The notes: generated by a model from the sequence alone, not told the origin. 64,000 nt of DNA from Halobacillus litoralis (GCF_004101865.1 NZ_CP026118.1:1877001-1941000); one strand, 5' to 3'; positions 18,101 through 28,040 are shown, numbered from the stretch's first letter. Numbers and translations are program-made.

Positions 18101-19762
18101 ATGACCATAGGACGGCGATTATATACGATGACACTGATTCCTTTACTATTGTGCCTTGCACTCATCGGGTTCATCGTTTTTCAAATGATTGATTTGCAAC
18201 GCTCATCCAACCAGGATGTACAGATTCTCTTAGAAGGTAAAGAATTGCACGGCCAACTCGTCACGGTCGAACAAACATTGACGACTTACGGGTATAACCC
18301 TTCTGAAGCATCCAGAACAGAAGCGATGACTCAAATTGAACAGACGAATACCATTTTTTCAGACATGGAACCTCTCATCGTCACTGATGAGCAGGAGCGG
18401 TGGTACAATCAAGCAGAAGCAAAGTTTACAGACTGGCAGGAAGTAGCATCAGAAGCTTTGGCAAACAGTGATGTTAACGAAGTCCAGAGGCAGGCTTCTA
18501 GGACAGCAGGTATGATCAATGACATCTATATGCTGCAACAAGAGGCTCAGAGTTGGTATGACAATCGAATGAACGATCAGCAGAAAACGATACAAAACCT
18601 AATTCTGTTCACAGTGATAGCGGCAGCTGTACTCGTTGTGTTGTCGATTCTTTCTACTACACGATTGACGAAACACATCGCCAAACCATTAAAAAATTTA
18701 GCTGAAAAAGCTTCCGAGGTTGCAAAAGGAAATCTCACGACGACCATCGAAGTGGATGATCGCGAAAAAGACGAGATTGGACAATTGAAACGTTCATTCC
18801 AAGTCATGGTGGATAACTTGAAAGAAACTGTCCAGTCCGTCCATCATATCGGGAAAAATGTCGAAGATTTCAGTTCACGCCTGAATACGGAAATGACAGG
18901 GTTATCTGAAATCTCCAGCCAAGTGACGAACTCGACAGATGAACTGGCACAAGGAAGTCAGTCGATCTCCCATGATGTTCAAGATATGGCCGTATTAATG
19001 GATGAACTTCATCGTGGTTTTGAAACGAATACAGACAAGGGGCAGCAAGCAAGAAAGTCCAGCCAAGAAGCGCTTGCCTATGTCAATGATGGACAATCAA
19101 GTATTACGGAGCAGCGCTCCCTGATGGACCAAAGTTCAACCTCCATCTCACGCGTAGAAAATTCAGTGAAACATTTCATCCAATACACGGATCAAATTGA
19201 ATCTACGGTCAACCTTGTCAATGATATCGCTGAACAGACGAACTTACTAGCCTTGAACGCAGCCATTGAAGCAGCAAGAGCAGGCGAGCACGGGAAAGGC
19301 TTTGCGGTTGTTGCTGAAGAGGTACGTAAGTTGGCTGACCAATCGACGGCTGCGACTGGTAACATTTCCGAAATGGTGACGCAGATACGGGACGGTGTCA
19401 AAGTTATCGATCGTGAAATGAAAGATACTGTTGAACTTTCCGATCGTCAAAACCAATCCGTTGACCAGTCCAAACAAGCCTTCGAGAAAATCAGTGCCCA
19501 GGTTTCTTCTATCGATCATCACTTAGAAGACCTTGTTCAAGGGCTCGAACAATCCAAACAACGAAGTGCGAAAGTAAATACTTCCGTTGAGAATGTCAGC
19601 AGCATCGTCGAAGAGACGGCTGCAGGTACAGAGGAAATTTCAGCTTCTACTGTGGAACAACAAACGGCCTTCCAGCAAATGATGGAAGAAACCGATAAAC
19701 TTGAACGACTGGTTGCTGATTTGAATAAGCAATTACAGCACTTCAACTGGGAACAAACTTAA
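18101..19762 (+). CDS. Methyl-accepting chemotaxis protein
   Basis: 553 residues. TM1 about 9-30, an extracellular helical sensor of about 135 residues (4HB-like), TM2 about 166-188, HAMP about 190-242, and a cytoplasmic signalling coiled coil. The hairpin tip [19 protein letters not shown] and [16 protein letters not shown] are textbook and bind CheA/CheW. GGGGG precedes the ATG, 14 nt after the BMP lipoprotein, suggesting a common transcript. The sensor itself shows no known small-molecule site. Confidence 0.92.
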   Translation: MTIGRRLYTMTLIPLLLCLALIGFIVFQMIDLQRSSNQDVQILLEGKELHGQLVTVEQTLTTYGYNPSEASRTEAMTQIEQTNTIFSDMEPLIVTDEQERWYNQAEAKFTDWQEVASEALANSDVNEVQRQASRTAGMINDIYMLQQEAQSWYDNRMNDQQKTIQNLILFTVIAAAVLVVLSILSTTRLTKHIAKPLKNLAEKASEVAKGNLTTTIEVDDREKDEIGQLKRSFQVMVDNLKETVQSVHHIGKNVEDFSSRLNTEMTGLSEISSQVTNSTDELAQGSQSISHDVQDMAVLMDELHRGFETNTDKGQQARKSSQEALAYVNDGQSSITEQRSLMDQSSTSISRVENSVKHFIQYTDQIESTVNLVNDIAEQTNLLALNAAIEAARAGEHGKGFAVVAEEVRKLADQSTAATGNISEMVTQIRDGVKVIDREMKDTVELSDRQNQSVDQSKQAFEKISAQVSSIDHHLEDLVQGLEQSKQRSAKVNTSVENVSSIVEETAAGTEEISASTVEQQTAFQQMMEETDKLERLVADLNKQLQHFNWEQT

Positions 19763-19768
19763 ACGCAG

Positions 19769-19802
19769 TGCCGCTTCGACTTCATCGGAGCGGCATTTTT
19801 TT
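19769..19802 (+). terminator. Terminator after chemoreceptor
   Basis: TGCCGCT/AGCGGCA stem (19769-19775 with 19789-19795) plus a T run that reaches the end of the convergent DUF2164 gene. Confidence 0.85.
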
Positions 19803-20055
19803 AAGAACGTTTCGGTCTGCCTGCCGGACGTTCCAATGACCGTAAATCTTCATCTATATTGATGACTTTTTGCTCTACCATCTGTCTTGCATCCTCTATC
19901 CCTTTATTATAGAAAAACGGACCCATCTCTTCAGCTATCACCTGTACCATTTGATCAGCTGCCAAATCACCGATTTCTTCCCCTCTATCGAGTTCGAAAT
20001 GTTCTTTGATTCGTTCTTTCACATATTCTCTTTCTTCTTTTTTCAGTGATTTCAT
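19801..20055 (-). CDS. DUF2164-family protein
   Basis: 84 residues, soluble, charged. The features YVKERIKEHFELDRGEEIGDL and FFYNKGIEDARQMVEQK are characteristic of DUF2164, a short uncharacterised bacterial family. The ATG at 20055 has GAGGGGGG upstream; an earlier in-frame ATG would place that ribosome site inside the gene. No function is known. Confidence 0.8.
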   Translation of the reverse strand: MKSLKKEEREYVKERIKEHFELDRGEEIGDLAADQMVQVIAEEMGPFFYNKGIEDARQMVEQKVINIDEDLRSLERPAGRPKRS

Positions 20056-20110
20056 TCTCTTCCCCCCCTCTTTTTTCATACTACCACAGCTTGAACTGTT
20101 ATAAATCGAG

Positions 20111-20698
20111 TTAAGCCAGCCCTACAGCACAAACTGAATCGTTGGGTTTTGTCGGCTTGATATGCACTTGTACTTCGTGGAAGCCCGCTTCGACTAACAA
20201 TGCCCGCAATTGTCCTCCTATGACGACAGTCGTATCATCATTCGCTCCATTTTCATGAGGACAAAGAGTTAAGGCGATTTTCCCCCCTTCCCTTAACAAC
20301 GAATGCAAATGCCCAAGAGTTTCTAATGGGGCTTCCCATAAGTTCAGGTTGTTAACAGAATACACCTTGTCGAGAGGTTGTGAGAAAGCTTCAAGATCAC
20401 GTGCCGTTCCATTAATGATCCCCACTTGTTTGGCTTTTCCTTTTGCATGCAGCTTCCTCAAAACCGTTTCCACCATTACCTCAGAAGGGTCCGTCCCATA
20501 GAGGAAGACATTTTCAGTTTCAACCACCTTTTGAAGAGCTTTTCCCGGACCGAATCCTATTTCTAAGACTCTGTCGCCACGTTCAATATTTAAAAATGAT
20601 AAGGTCCATTCATTCAACCGTTCATTTTCTTTATTCATAAACAACCCAGCTAATTTCCCTGCCATTCCGGACGGCCTTGCAAATTGCTCATATAACAC
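20111..20698 (-). CDS. Class I SAM-dependent methyltransferase
   Basis: 195 residues. SAM-binding motif I VLEIGFGPGKAL is near residue 44, acidic post I GTDPSE near 70, and motif region VYSVNNLNLW later, then the LLREGGKIALTLCPH strand. Substrate unknown. GGAAGGAG-type pairing lies upstream of the ATG. Probably monocistronic. Confidence 0.82.
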   Translation of the reverse strand: MLYEQFARPSGMAGKLAGLFMNKENERLNEWTLSFLNIERGDRVLEIGFGPGKALQKVVETENVFLYGTDPSEVMVETVLRKLHAKGKAKQVGIINGTARDLEAFSQPLDKVYSVNNLNLWEAPLETLGHLHSLLREGGKIALTLCPHENGANDDTTVVIGGQLRALLVEAGFHEVQVHIKPTKPNDSVCAVGLA

Positions 20699-20863
20699 AT
20701 TCTCACTCCTTCCTCTTTCCTTTCCTTCTTTTACCCGAATCCGAGCACATTCATGCTCTGGCTCTGAGCATGATTAGTTTCCAACCACTTCTTTTGTTTG
20801 TATGATAGATGCAAGAGACACATTTTTCTTATTTTAAAAATGGTGATGATACGGGGGTTCATT

Positions 20864-22090
20864 ATGAGAATATTGAGTATGATGGTGTTTTTCACTCTGC
20901 TGCTTTTGTCGGCTTGTGGAGAACCAACAGCGAATAAAACTGATTGGACAAATAAGAACTGGAAAGAAATCGAAAGTAACGCTGAAGATACGACGGTCCG
21001 GATGTTCATGTGGGGAGGGGATGAGGGCATCAATCAATACATCGATGAATGGATCGTTCCAAGGTTGAAAAAATCCTACGATATTACTTTAGAGCGTATC
21101 CCCATGGACACACCGGAAATTCTGCAAAAGCTTCAAACAGAAAAACAGGCAGGAAAACAGGATGGGACGATTGATATCATATGGATCAATGGCGAGAACT
21201 TCAAAAATGCGAAAGAGAACGAGCTACTGTTAGGTTCATTTACCGGCGTTCTTCCGAATTACAATGAATATTACCAGACAGAAGACCCGGCCTTTCTAAC
21301 GGATTTCGGTACCCCTGTTGAAGGTATGGAAGCGCCCTGGGGAAAGGTGCAATTCGTTTTCCATTGTGATACAGCCAAAATAGAAAAGCCTCCACGTTCA
21401 TTCGCTGAATTAAAATCATGGATTCATGAAAATCCTGGTAAGTTCACTTATCCGAGAGCAAAGGATTTTTCAGGCAATGCCTTCTTAAGACATGTCCTAT
21501 ACGCACAAGCAGAGCAGCCTTCAGACATCTTCAATCGACCATTGCAAGAAGAAAAAATATCAAATACAGCTGATCGGACATGGGAATATTTGAACGATAT
21601 CGAACCAGACTTATGGCGGTCAGGCGACCACTATCCGGACAATTTGACTGAACTCGACCGCCTCTATAGTCAGGGGGAAGTATGGATGACGATGGGATAT
21701 AATGAATCACGGGCAGAAGCATTAATAGAGGAAGGTGTTTTTCCAAGAACGACTCGTTCTTTTGTAATGGAACCAGGCTCCATAGGCAATACACACTTCC
21801 TATCCATCCCTTTTAATAGCTCTAATCAGCCTGGAGCTCTGACAGCTATTAATTTCATGCTTTCTCCTGAAGCGCAATTAGCGAAATACAAGCCTGACTA
21901 CTGGGGAGAAAACACGCCTATCAGTATGGATAAAATACCTGAAGAGATACAGAAGGAATTCCATGCGGTCGAACGTGGAGAAAGTGTGCTTCCCACTAAA
22001 AAACTGGAAGAAAGTTTTCTTCCTGAGTCAGAAGCGTCTTACGTCGAATGGATGAAAGAACAATGGTTTAATGAAGTCGTTCAAAAATAA
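20864..22090 (+). CDS. YnjB-type ABC transporter substrate-binding lipoprotein
   Basis: 408 residues. The signal peptide has lipobox LLSAC with Cys18. The mature part has the YnjB landmarks FMWGGDEGINQYIDEW, EKQAGKQDGTIDIIWINGENF, LTDFGTPVEGMEAPWG and the PPRSFAEL/GKFTYP block. YnjBCD is a widely conserved but uncharacterised ABC importer. The ATG at 20864 is chosen because it begins the signal peptide and has GGGGG before it. First gene of a five-gene overlapping operon. Confidence 0.85.
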   Translation: MRILSMMVFFTLLLLSACGEPTANKTDWTNKNWKEIESNAEDTTVRMFMWGGDEGINQYIDEWIVPRLKKSYDITLERIPMDTPEILQKLQTEKQAGKQDGTIDIIWINGENFKNAKENELLLGSFTGVLPNYNEYYQTEDPAFLTDFGTPVEGMEAPWGKVQFVFHCDTAKIEKPPRSFAELKSWIHENPGKFTYPRAKDFSGNAFLRHVLYAQAEQPSDIFNRPLQEEKISNTADRTWEYLNDIEPDLWRSGDHYPDNLTELDRLYSQGEVWMTMGYNESRAEALIEEGVFPRTTRSFVMEPGSIGNTHFLSIPFNSSNQPGALTAINFMLSPEAQLAKYKPDYWGENTPISMDKIPEEIQKEFHAVERGESVLPTKKLEESFLPESEASYVEWMKEQWFNEVVQK

Positions 22091-22928
22091 GAACTACTAC
22101 TTATTCATTCCTGCAGTGCTATTTTTGACACTACCGCTTTATGGTTTCATGAATGCTATTTTTCATAGTCTTCAGACTGGAGAAGATTGGACATTCGATT
22201 ACTATGCACAGCTATTACAGTCAGATCGGTTCATAACCTCCTTGTGGTTCAGCATTCGAACAGCATTAATAGCAACGGTCATATCCTTAATCATAGGTTT
22301 GTCCATCACCCGCCACTTTCACGGGTATTTGGAAAAAAACGCCCCCCGGCTGCTTGTATGGCTGCCTATGTTATTCCCCCACTTTGTCTGGGGATACATG
22401 GTCATTCTGTTACTTTCGGAAACTGGTTTGGCAGCGCAAATTTCAGTTTTAACAGGGGTATTGCCTGACACCGAAGCTTTCCCGATACTGACAAGAGATC
22501 CGAATGGAATCGGAATCATCATTACTTATGTCTGGAAGGAGATCCCTTTGGTCATTTTAATGTTGTTTCCGATTTACGCTTCCATCGACCCTGATTATTA
22601 TGACCTTGTCGATACATTGGGCGGTAATGGATGGAGAAGGTTTTCAGCAGTAGAGCTTCCCCACCTGCTCCCTGTTCTAATTGAGACGTTTCTCATTGTT
22701 TTTTCATTTACGTTATCCGCTTATGAAGTACCAGCTCTGCTCGGTACGACATTTCCAGAAATGATCTCTGTACTTGGATATGAATGGTTTTATGGAAGTT
22801 CGTGGGACGATCGGCCACTGGCTTTCGCTGCTATGGTCAGTGTCAGTATAATGTTATTGATTTCAGCCGGTATTGGTTACCTGTATTTGAATAAAAATAG
22901 GTGGAAAGCGATGAGAGGAGGGCGATGA
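22071..22928 (+). CDS. ABC transporter permease (YnjC N-terminal half-like)
   Basis: 285 residues, six or so membrane helices. The binding-protein-dependent permease loop is seen as DLVDTLGGNGWRRFSAVELPHL (EAA-type). It overlaps the binding-protein gene by 20 nt and the second permease by ATGATG. In E. coli YnjC the two permease halves are one fused chain; here they are separate. Confidence 0.87.
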   Translation: MKSFKNKNYYLFIPAVLFLTLPLYGFMNAIFHSLQTGEDWTFDYYAQLLQSDRFITSLWFSIRTALIATVISLIIGLSITRHFHGYLEKNAPRLLVWLPMLFPHFVWGYMVILLLSETGLAAQISVLTGVLPDTEAFPILTRDPNGIGIIITYVWKEIPLVILMLFPIYASIDPDYYDLVDTLGGNGWRRFSAVELPHLLPVLIETFLIVFSFTLSAYEVPALLGTTFPEMISVLGYEWFYGSSWDDRPLAFAAMVSVSIMLLISAGIGYLYLNKNRWKAMRGGR

Positions 22929-23728
22929 TGAACTGGAAAAAGACGACCTTCTTACTTTTGGCGACCCTCCTTTTCATCGCGCCACTATTGCTTCTGTTTT
23001 TGCAAAGCTTCAGTGCACCCTGGCGATGGCAGGCAGGAATTGGAATCGAACTTCAATTGAAAAGCTACCAACAGCTTTTGAGTGATCCTATGTTATGGGA
23101 GGCTACTCTCTGGTCCATACTCATCGGATTTAGTGTTTTGGTCATTAATCTTGCTATAGGTTTATTTACAGGTAAAGCTTTAGCGTCACTATCATTCAAA
23201 GGGAAATCATTTGTTGAGGCATTATTGTTATCACCTATATTGATTCCTGTACTGGCAATAGCAATGGGCGTACATTTATTTATGATCCGTTTTGGTTTAG
23301 CAGATACGATGGCTGGAATCATCGTGATCCATTTGGTCCCGACCATTCCTTACAGCATTAAAATTTTCTATAACAATTATCGTCAACTAGGAACAAACAT
23401 GCTGACACAATCGACAATTCTCGGTGCAAGCTTTCTTATACAGCTATTCACCGTAGAGATGCCACTGATGAAACCTGCGATCAGAAGTGTTACTTTCCTG
23501 ACTATTGTCATCAGTCTCAGTCAATACGCAATCACAGCAATTATCGGAGGAGGCCGTATTGTCACTCTTCCTATGGTCTTCTTTCCGTTCATGGAAAATG
23601 CCAACCCATCATTGATGTCAGCATTTGCTGTATGGTTTGCGATCATCCCCATTGCCATGTATTTTGTCATAGAAGCACTGATCCTGCTGCTCCCTTATTC
23701 ACGCATACCCTGGAGGAATCATAGATGA
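22928..23728 (+). CDS. ABC transporter permease, second subunit
   Basis: 266 residues with about six membrane helices. The EAA-type loop is around QSTILGASFLIQLFTVEMPLM. Two ATG codons are adjacent (22925 and 22928); the second is chosen because AGGAGGG then lies about 6 nt upstream rather than 3. It overlaps the first permease stop and the ATPase start. Confidence 0.85.
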   Translation: MNWKKTTFLLLATLLFIAPLLLLFLQSFSAPWRWQAGIGIELQLKSYQQLLSDPMLWEATLWSILIGFSVLVINLAIGLFTGKALASLSFKGKSFVEALLLSPILIPVLAIAMGVHLFMIRFGLADTMAGIIVIHLVPTIPYSIKIFYNNYRQLGTNMLTQSTILGASFLIQLFTVEMPLMKPAIRSVTFLTIVISLSQYAITAIIGGGRIVTLPMVFFPFMENANPSLMSAFAVWFAIIPIAMYFVIEALILLLPYSRIPWRNHR

Positions 23729-24693
23729 AGCACACGACTTTAGAAGTCAAACATGTAGTCAAACAATTTAACGAGGATACGGTACTAAATGGTCTTTCCT
23801 TTCAATTGGCGCAAGGGGAGATCCTTAGCATCGTAGGACCATCTGGAAGTGGAAAGACCACTTTATTGAGAATCCTTGCCGGTCTTGAAAAACCGACAGC
23901 GGGAACCATTTCTATGAACGGTCGTGAAATCACCAATCAAAAGGCCAACCGTCGCGACATCAGTCTTGTTTTTCAACAGCCATTACTTTTCCCGCATATG
24001 ACGGTGGAAGAAAATATTGTCTACGGGGCCAAAGTCTCAAAGAAATATAAAAAGGAAAAAACAGACAAGCAGATCGCAGCCATTGGGATGGATCGCTATC
24101 GGAATCACTTTCCATCACAAATCTCAGGAGGCCAACAACAACGCACAGCTTTAGCTCGAGCAATGGCCACAGAACCTGAAATCATTTTGTTTGATGAACC
24201 TTTCAGCAGTCTGGATCCTAACTTACGTCAGGAACTCAGATATTGGGTCAGGGATTTTTTGGTCAAACAAGGAACGACAGCTATTTTCGTCACCCATGAC
24301 CTTGAAGAAGCGATGATTATGGGGGATCAAATCGCCCTGTTTCAAGAAGGGGACTTCCAACAAATAGGGAAAGCAAGAGCAATACACGAGTCTCCTGCCA
24401 ATAGGAAGGTCGCATCTTTTATAGGCGGTCACCTCATTTTGAATGAGAGCCGATTCGTCCCTTTGATGGAAATATCCTTGAACCCTACTGATTCCGTCAA
24501 CGACACAATTTCTTATGATGGAAAAATTGAACATATTACTTATCAACACGGAAGAGCCATTGCCCATATTCATATAAAAGAGTTGAATCAAAAAATCTCT
24601 ATCCCTGTGTCTGAAAAATCCCCCCTTCCGTCTGAGGTAACTCTTACAATTCCTGAATCAAGCGTACGTACGTTTCAAGGAAAACACTCATGA
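23725..24693 (+). CDS. ABC transporter ATP-binding protein (YnjD-like)
   Basis: 322 residues. Walker A GPSGSGKTT, Q-loop VFQQPLLFPHM, signature SGGQQQRTALARA, Walker B IILFDEPFSSLD and switch HD. A C-terminal extension of about 100 residues is beta-rich but not a clear TOBE domain. It starts within the permease stop (ATGA) and ends ATGA with the TVP38 gene, so all five genes are translationally coupled. Confidence 0.9.
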   Translation: MKHTTLEVKHVVKQFNEDTVLNGLSFQLAQGEILSIVGPSGSGKTTLLRILAGLEKPTAGTISMNGREITNQKANRRDISLVFQQPLLFPHMTVEENIVYGAKVSKKYKKEKTDKQIAAIGMDRYRNHFPSQISGGQQQRTALARAMATEPEIILFDEPFSSLDPNLRQELRYWVRDFLVKQGTTAIFVTHDLEEAMIMGDQIALFQEGDFQQIGKARAIHESPANRKVASFIGGHLILNESRFVPLMEISLNPTDSVNDTISYDGKIEHITYQHGRAIAHIHIKELNQKISIPVSEKSPLPSEVTLTIPESSVRTFQGKHS

Positions 24694-25334
24694 AAGCAAA
24701 AAGCATCGTTCAGGCGTTTCTTTTCTTACTTGTCTTCTTCGCAATGGCTTGGTTTGCAAGAAGTCAATTTGACGTAAGCCCTGCTAACATACGTACCTAT
24801 ATTTTATCTTTCGGAGTGGCTGGCCCGCTCATTTTTATGGGATTATATGTGATTGGACCTATCATAGCCTTCCCTACTTCCGTTCTATCACTGGGGGCCG
24901 CCTTTGCATACGGACTTTGGCCAGGAATGCTCTATATCGTGATCGGTGCCACCGGTGCAGGTGTGACCGGGTATCTGATGGGGAGATTCTTCGGGGATTC
25001 TGTATTGAAGTTCCAACAAGCTGAATGGTCTGAATCCATTTACTACCGCATGAGAGAACAAGGCTTCCTCTATGTATTCATCCTGCGCTTGATTCCGCTC
25101 GTTGGATTTGATATTTTAAGCTATTCAGCCGGCATGACACGAGTGAAGATTTCTTCTTTCGTTTTTGCAACCGTAATCGGGATGCTCCCTGGCACCTTCG
25201 CTTACAGTCTTGTTGGGACAAGTTTAGCGAGTGGAGATCGGACATTGATTTTTATTGCTCTCAGCATTTTTGCACTTTTACTTGTAACCACCTTTCTATT
25301 CAGAAACAAAGTGAGGACATGGCTGAAGATTTAA
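24690..25334 (+). CDS. TVP38/TMEM64 (DedA-superfamily-like) membrane protein
   Basis: 214 residues, five or six hydrophobic segments. Family marks: PTSVLSLGAAFAYGLWPGMLY, GYLMGRFFG, and the re-entrant FILRLIPLVGFDILSYSAG (the usual R-x-x-P motif). Such proteins are suspected lipid scramblases or transporters. Last gene of the YnjBCD-type operon; in E. coli the ynj genes also lie with TVP38 family genes ydjX/ydjZ, so the partnership looks conserved. Confidence 0.87.
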   Translation: MKAKSIVQAFLFLLVFFAMAWFARSQFDVSPANIRTYILSFGVAGPLIFMGLYVIGPIIAFPTSVLSLGAAFAYGLWPGMLYIVIGATGAGVTGYLMGRFFGDSVLKFQQAEWSESIYYRMREQGFLYVFILRLIPLVGFDILSYSAGMTRVKISSFVFATVIGMLPGTFAYSLVGTSLASGDRTLIFIALSIFALLLVTTFLFRNKVRTWLKI

Positions 25335-25409
25335 TATCAAGACCATACACCAACCTGAAAATTATAACGAGTCCGATGCTAAACAGGGCCTTTAACCTTG
25401 TCTCCCATA

Positions 25410-25456
25410 AAAAAAGTCTTTGAATGTCCATAAAGGACGGTTCAAAGACTTTTTCA
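25410..25456. terminator. Bidirectional terminator
   Basis: AAAAAGTCTTTGAA (25411-25424) pairs with TTCAAAGACTTTTT (25441-25454), with a further TGTCC/GGACG inner stem. It serves both convergent genes and overlaps the flavoprotein stop. Confidence 0.87.
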
Positions 25457-26539
25457 TTGATATTCAGCCATGAATTCACGATCGATTTTGTTTTTCATTT
25501 TCCATGCTCTATGTGTATGAGAACTGAGTGGCCCATAAATCAGAAAGCCTTTCTTGCCACCTGTAGATAAAATATAGAGTGCACTTTTTTGGGGAACATA
25601 GGTATCCATCGGCTGACCACCTGTCAGATATTTATTCAAATTTTCCCAGAGCACCGGCCCTTGTCGCACTGCATATACCCCACTCTTCGGAAGGCTCGGA
25701 AAATCTATTAAAGTTACACAATCGCCTGCACCGAAGATATAATCATAATCCTTGAATTGCAGTGTCGGTCGCACAAGTGCAAATCCCTTTTGATCTGTGT
25801 CGATTGAGGAGCGTTCAAAAATTGCATCGCCCCGCGCACCACCTAACCAGAGGACGCCCGTGTGACGGACTTTATTACCTTGATCAGTCCGTACATATTG
25901 TTCGTAGATATCTTCTACTCTCTCATCCTTCCAAACATGAACCCCTTTATTAAGCAACAGCTTTTCAAGTTTTGATGAGATCCATTTTGGAGATTCAGAC
26001 AAAATACGGTCAGCTGTAATCAACCTGACTTGACCAGGTATTCGATTCTGCTGTTTATAGGCCTGCATCGACAAGGCCATTTCTGTACCCGCTGCCCCGC
26101 CTCCTACAATCAATGGTTGAGAAGTTTCCCGCAACTCTTTCATCTGATCAATGAAGCGATGATTCGGTTTAATGGTTCTTGCGATGGTATCTTCAAAGGA
26201 AAGGGGTAAACTTTCCGAACCTATGTCGAAACTGATCACGTCGAAAGGATAAACGCTGCCATCCCCACATACGACCTTACGTTGAAGAGCCTTGAGAGTA
26301 TGGGCTTTCTTCTGGATGAGCTGGACACCTGCATCCTTCGTCAGTTTTGTTATGTCTATACGCGTCTCTTCTTCTGAATAGATGCCCTCCGTGAATCCTG
26401 AAAACATTCCTGAATAATATTGATATTTTGAAGGGGAGATCATACAGACATCAACATTTCTAATGGGAGTCGCCTTCAACTGACGCAACACCTCTAAATG
26501 AGAATGACCTGCTCCTACCAACAATAAACGTTTTGACAT
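25454..26539 (-). CDS. FAD/NAD(P)-dependent oxidoreductase of the SelD-associated type
   Basis: 361 residues. FAD-binding VGAGHSHLEVLRQL at residues 8-21 and a second dinucleotide motif VGGGAAGTEMALS near 144, then FGAGDCVTL. The GHSHLEVL form is that of the NADH-dehydrogenase-like domain often fused in front of SelD (selenophosphate synthetase). Here it stands alone with no selD nearby. Electron acceptor unknown. GGAGGTGCT precedes the ATG. The thioredoxin gene lies just downstream on the same strand, in the 3' direction of the plus numbering. Confidence 0.8.
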   Translation of the reverse strand: MSKRLLLVGAGHSHLEVLRQLKATPIRNVDVCMISPSKYQYYSGMFSGFTEGIYSEEETRIDITKLTKDAGVQLIQKKAHTLKALQRKVVCGDGSVYPFDVISFDIGSESLPLSFEDTIARTIKPNHRFIDQMKELRETSQPLIVGGGAAGTEMALSMQAYKQQNRIPGQVRLITADRILSESPKWISSKLEKLLLNKGVHVWKDERVEDIYEQYVRTDQGNKVRHTGVLWLGGARGDAIFERSSIDTDQKGFALVRPTLQFKDYDYIFGAGDCVTLIDFPSLPKSGVYAVRQGPVLWENLNKYLTGGQPMDTYVPQKSALYILSTGGKKGFLIYGPLSSHTHRAWKMKNKIDREFMAEYQ

Positions 26540-26592
26540 TCTAGCACCTCCTTAAAGAAAACGTCCACATGAGGACCATGTGGACGGAGTTC

Positions 26593-26910
26593 CTAAAGAC
26601 TCGCTTGCAAAAACTCTTCAACTTCTTCAGGAGTTTTTGCATTCGCACTATGCAAATGAGCTTTTTTATTTCCATTATTGAAAATCAATAAGCTCGGTAT
26701 ACCCATAACTTCATACTTTTCTGCGATTTCAGGAAGCTCATCCCTGTTTATATTGAACCAATCATATCCCTTATATTCCTCAAGAATATCTCCGATAAAC
26801 ATATCCATGCGCTTGCAATCCGGACACCAATCAGCTTCGAATTTAATAATGACAGGACGTTCACTTGCTATTGTTTCGTTGAATTTCTCAATGGTATGAA
26901 TAGATTCCAT
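26593..26910 (-). CDS. Thioredoxin-family protein, YdbP-like
   Basis: 105 residues with one thioredoxin fold. The active site is ADWCPDCKRM (Cys29, Cys32) and the cis-proline is in MGIPSLLIF; HLHSANAK near the end matches B. subtilis YdbP. Probably a cytosolic disulfide reductase. Of three ATGs after AAAGGAG, the third (26910) has 10-nt spacing; the first has only 1 nt, so it is rejected. It precedes the FAD protein by about 50 nt on the same strand, so co-transcription is possible. Confidence 0.85.
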   Translation of the reverse strand: MESIHTIEKFNETIASERPVIIKFEADWCPDCKRMDMFIGDILEEYKGYDWFNINRDELPEIAEKYEVMGIPSLLIFNNGNKKAHLHSANAKTPEEVEEFLQASL

Positions 26911-26983
26911 TTCATTCATTCTCCTTTATTACATTTCTATATTTATCATAATGAATATCTGGTCTTTTGTCTTTCCATCCGCT

Positions 26984-27799
26984 CTATTTATACTCTACTC
27001 TTCCTAATAACCAAGCAGCCAGCAGACCACCAACAAACGTGATGATACTTACGATCCACATCGTTAGATTCTCTGGTACTCCAGGAAAAATCACAAAGAC
27101 TGAACCGATCACAAGTCCGATTATGATCGCGAACGTGCCGGAAGTATAATTCTCCAAAAAGAATTTAACGATTTTACTCATCACAACAATTCCGCATACT
27201 ATCCCTAAACCTACCACAGCGATAATATCCAACTGAAAATCAGAGATCCCACTCACTACCGTCGAATAGACACCGATGATCAGCAGGATGAATGAACCAC
27301 TTATGCCAGGAAGAATCATTGCACTACTGGCGATCCATCCGGAGAAGAACAGTAAAATATAAGTGGAAAAGGTGATATTTTGCATCGGTTCTGATTCACT
27401 TGTCTGAAAAAAGACCATTGATGCTACAATGACTGCTCCAATCAAAACAAGCATATAATGTTTACCCTTGAATTGATGCTTCATATCCGCTTTGTGCACT
27501 AAGTATGGCAGGACCCCGATAATCAACCCAAGAAAGAAAAATTGAGTCGGCCCGGGGTAATGTTCGAATAACCATTCAATTAATTTTGCCAAGAGAGCAA
27601 TCGAGGTGACGACCCCAATTCCAAGTGGCACTAAAAACTTCAAATGCTTCTTCCACTCTTTACTGAAGAGTCCATTGATTGCTTCAATCAGCCGATCATA
27701 AATGCCTAAGACGACCGCAATTGTTCCACCACTGACACCTGGGACTACGTCACTCGCCCCCATCAGTATTCCGCGGTAGATATTTTTCCATTCCCACAT
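26984..27799 (-). CDS. popT: DUF368-family undecaprenyl-phosphate translocase (PopT-like)
   Basis: 271 residues, about eight hydrophobic segments. Diagnostic repeats: GASDVVPGVSGGTIAVVLGIYDR near the N-terminus and SSAMILPGISGSFILLIIGVY in the middle. DUF368 proteins (PopT) and DedA proteins are known to recycle the lipid carrier undecaprenyl phosphate across the membrane. The ATG at 27799 has AAAGGGG 8 nt upstream; the longer open frame lacks a ribosome site. The 330 bases between this start and opuD hold a candidate promoter only. Confidence 0.85.
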   Translation of the reverse strand: MWEWKNIYRGILMGASDVVPGVSGGTIAVVLGIYDRLIEAINGLFSKEWKKHLKFLVPLGIGVVTSIALLAKLIEWLFEHYPGPTQFFFLGLIIGVLPYLVHKADMKHQFKGKHYMLVLIGAVIVASMVFFQTSESEPMQNITFSTYILLFFSGWIASSAMILPGISGSFILLIIGVYSTVVSGISDFQLDIIAVVGLGIVCGIVVMSKIVKFFLENYTSGTFAIIIGLVIGSVFVIFPGVPENLTMWIVSIITFVGGLLAAWLLGRVEYK

Positions 27800-28040
27800 C
27801 TCTTTTGCCCCTTTACATAGTACATGATCTATTCTATCAAACTTCTTCAAGCTTTTATGATACATTCTCTTGAAAAAAAATACAAAGGATGTATCAAAAG
27901 TATAAACACACCTGGACAGAGTCGCCAAACTTAAACAAACCTTTGACCAGAATTCAAAACCCTAAGCAATTTCATTTTTGTTTATTTTATTCGAAAGAAC
28001 CTAAAACTCAAGATTGTGTTAAACCTCCCCTTTTTGACAT

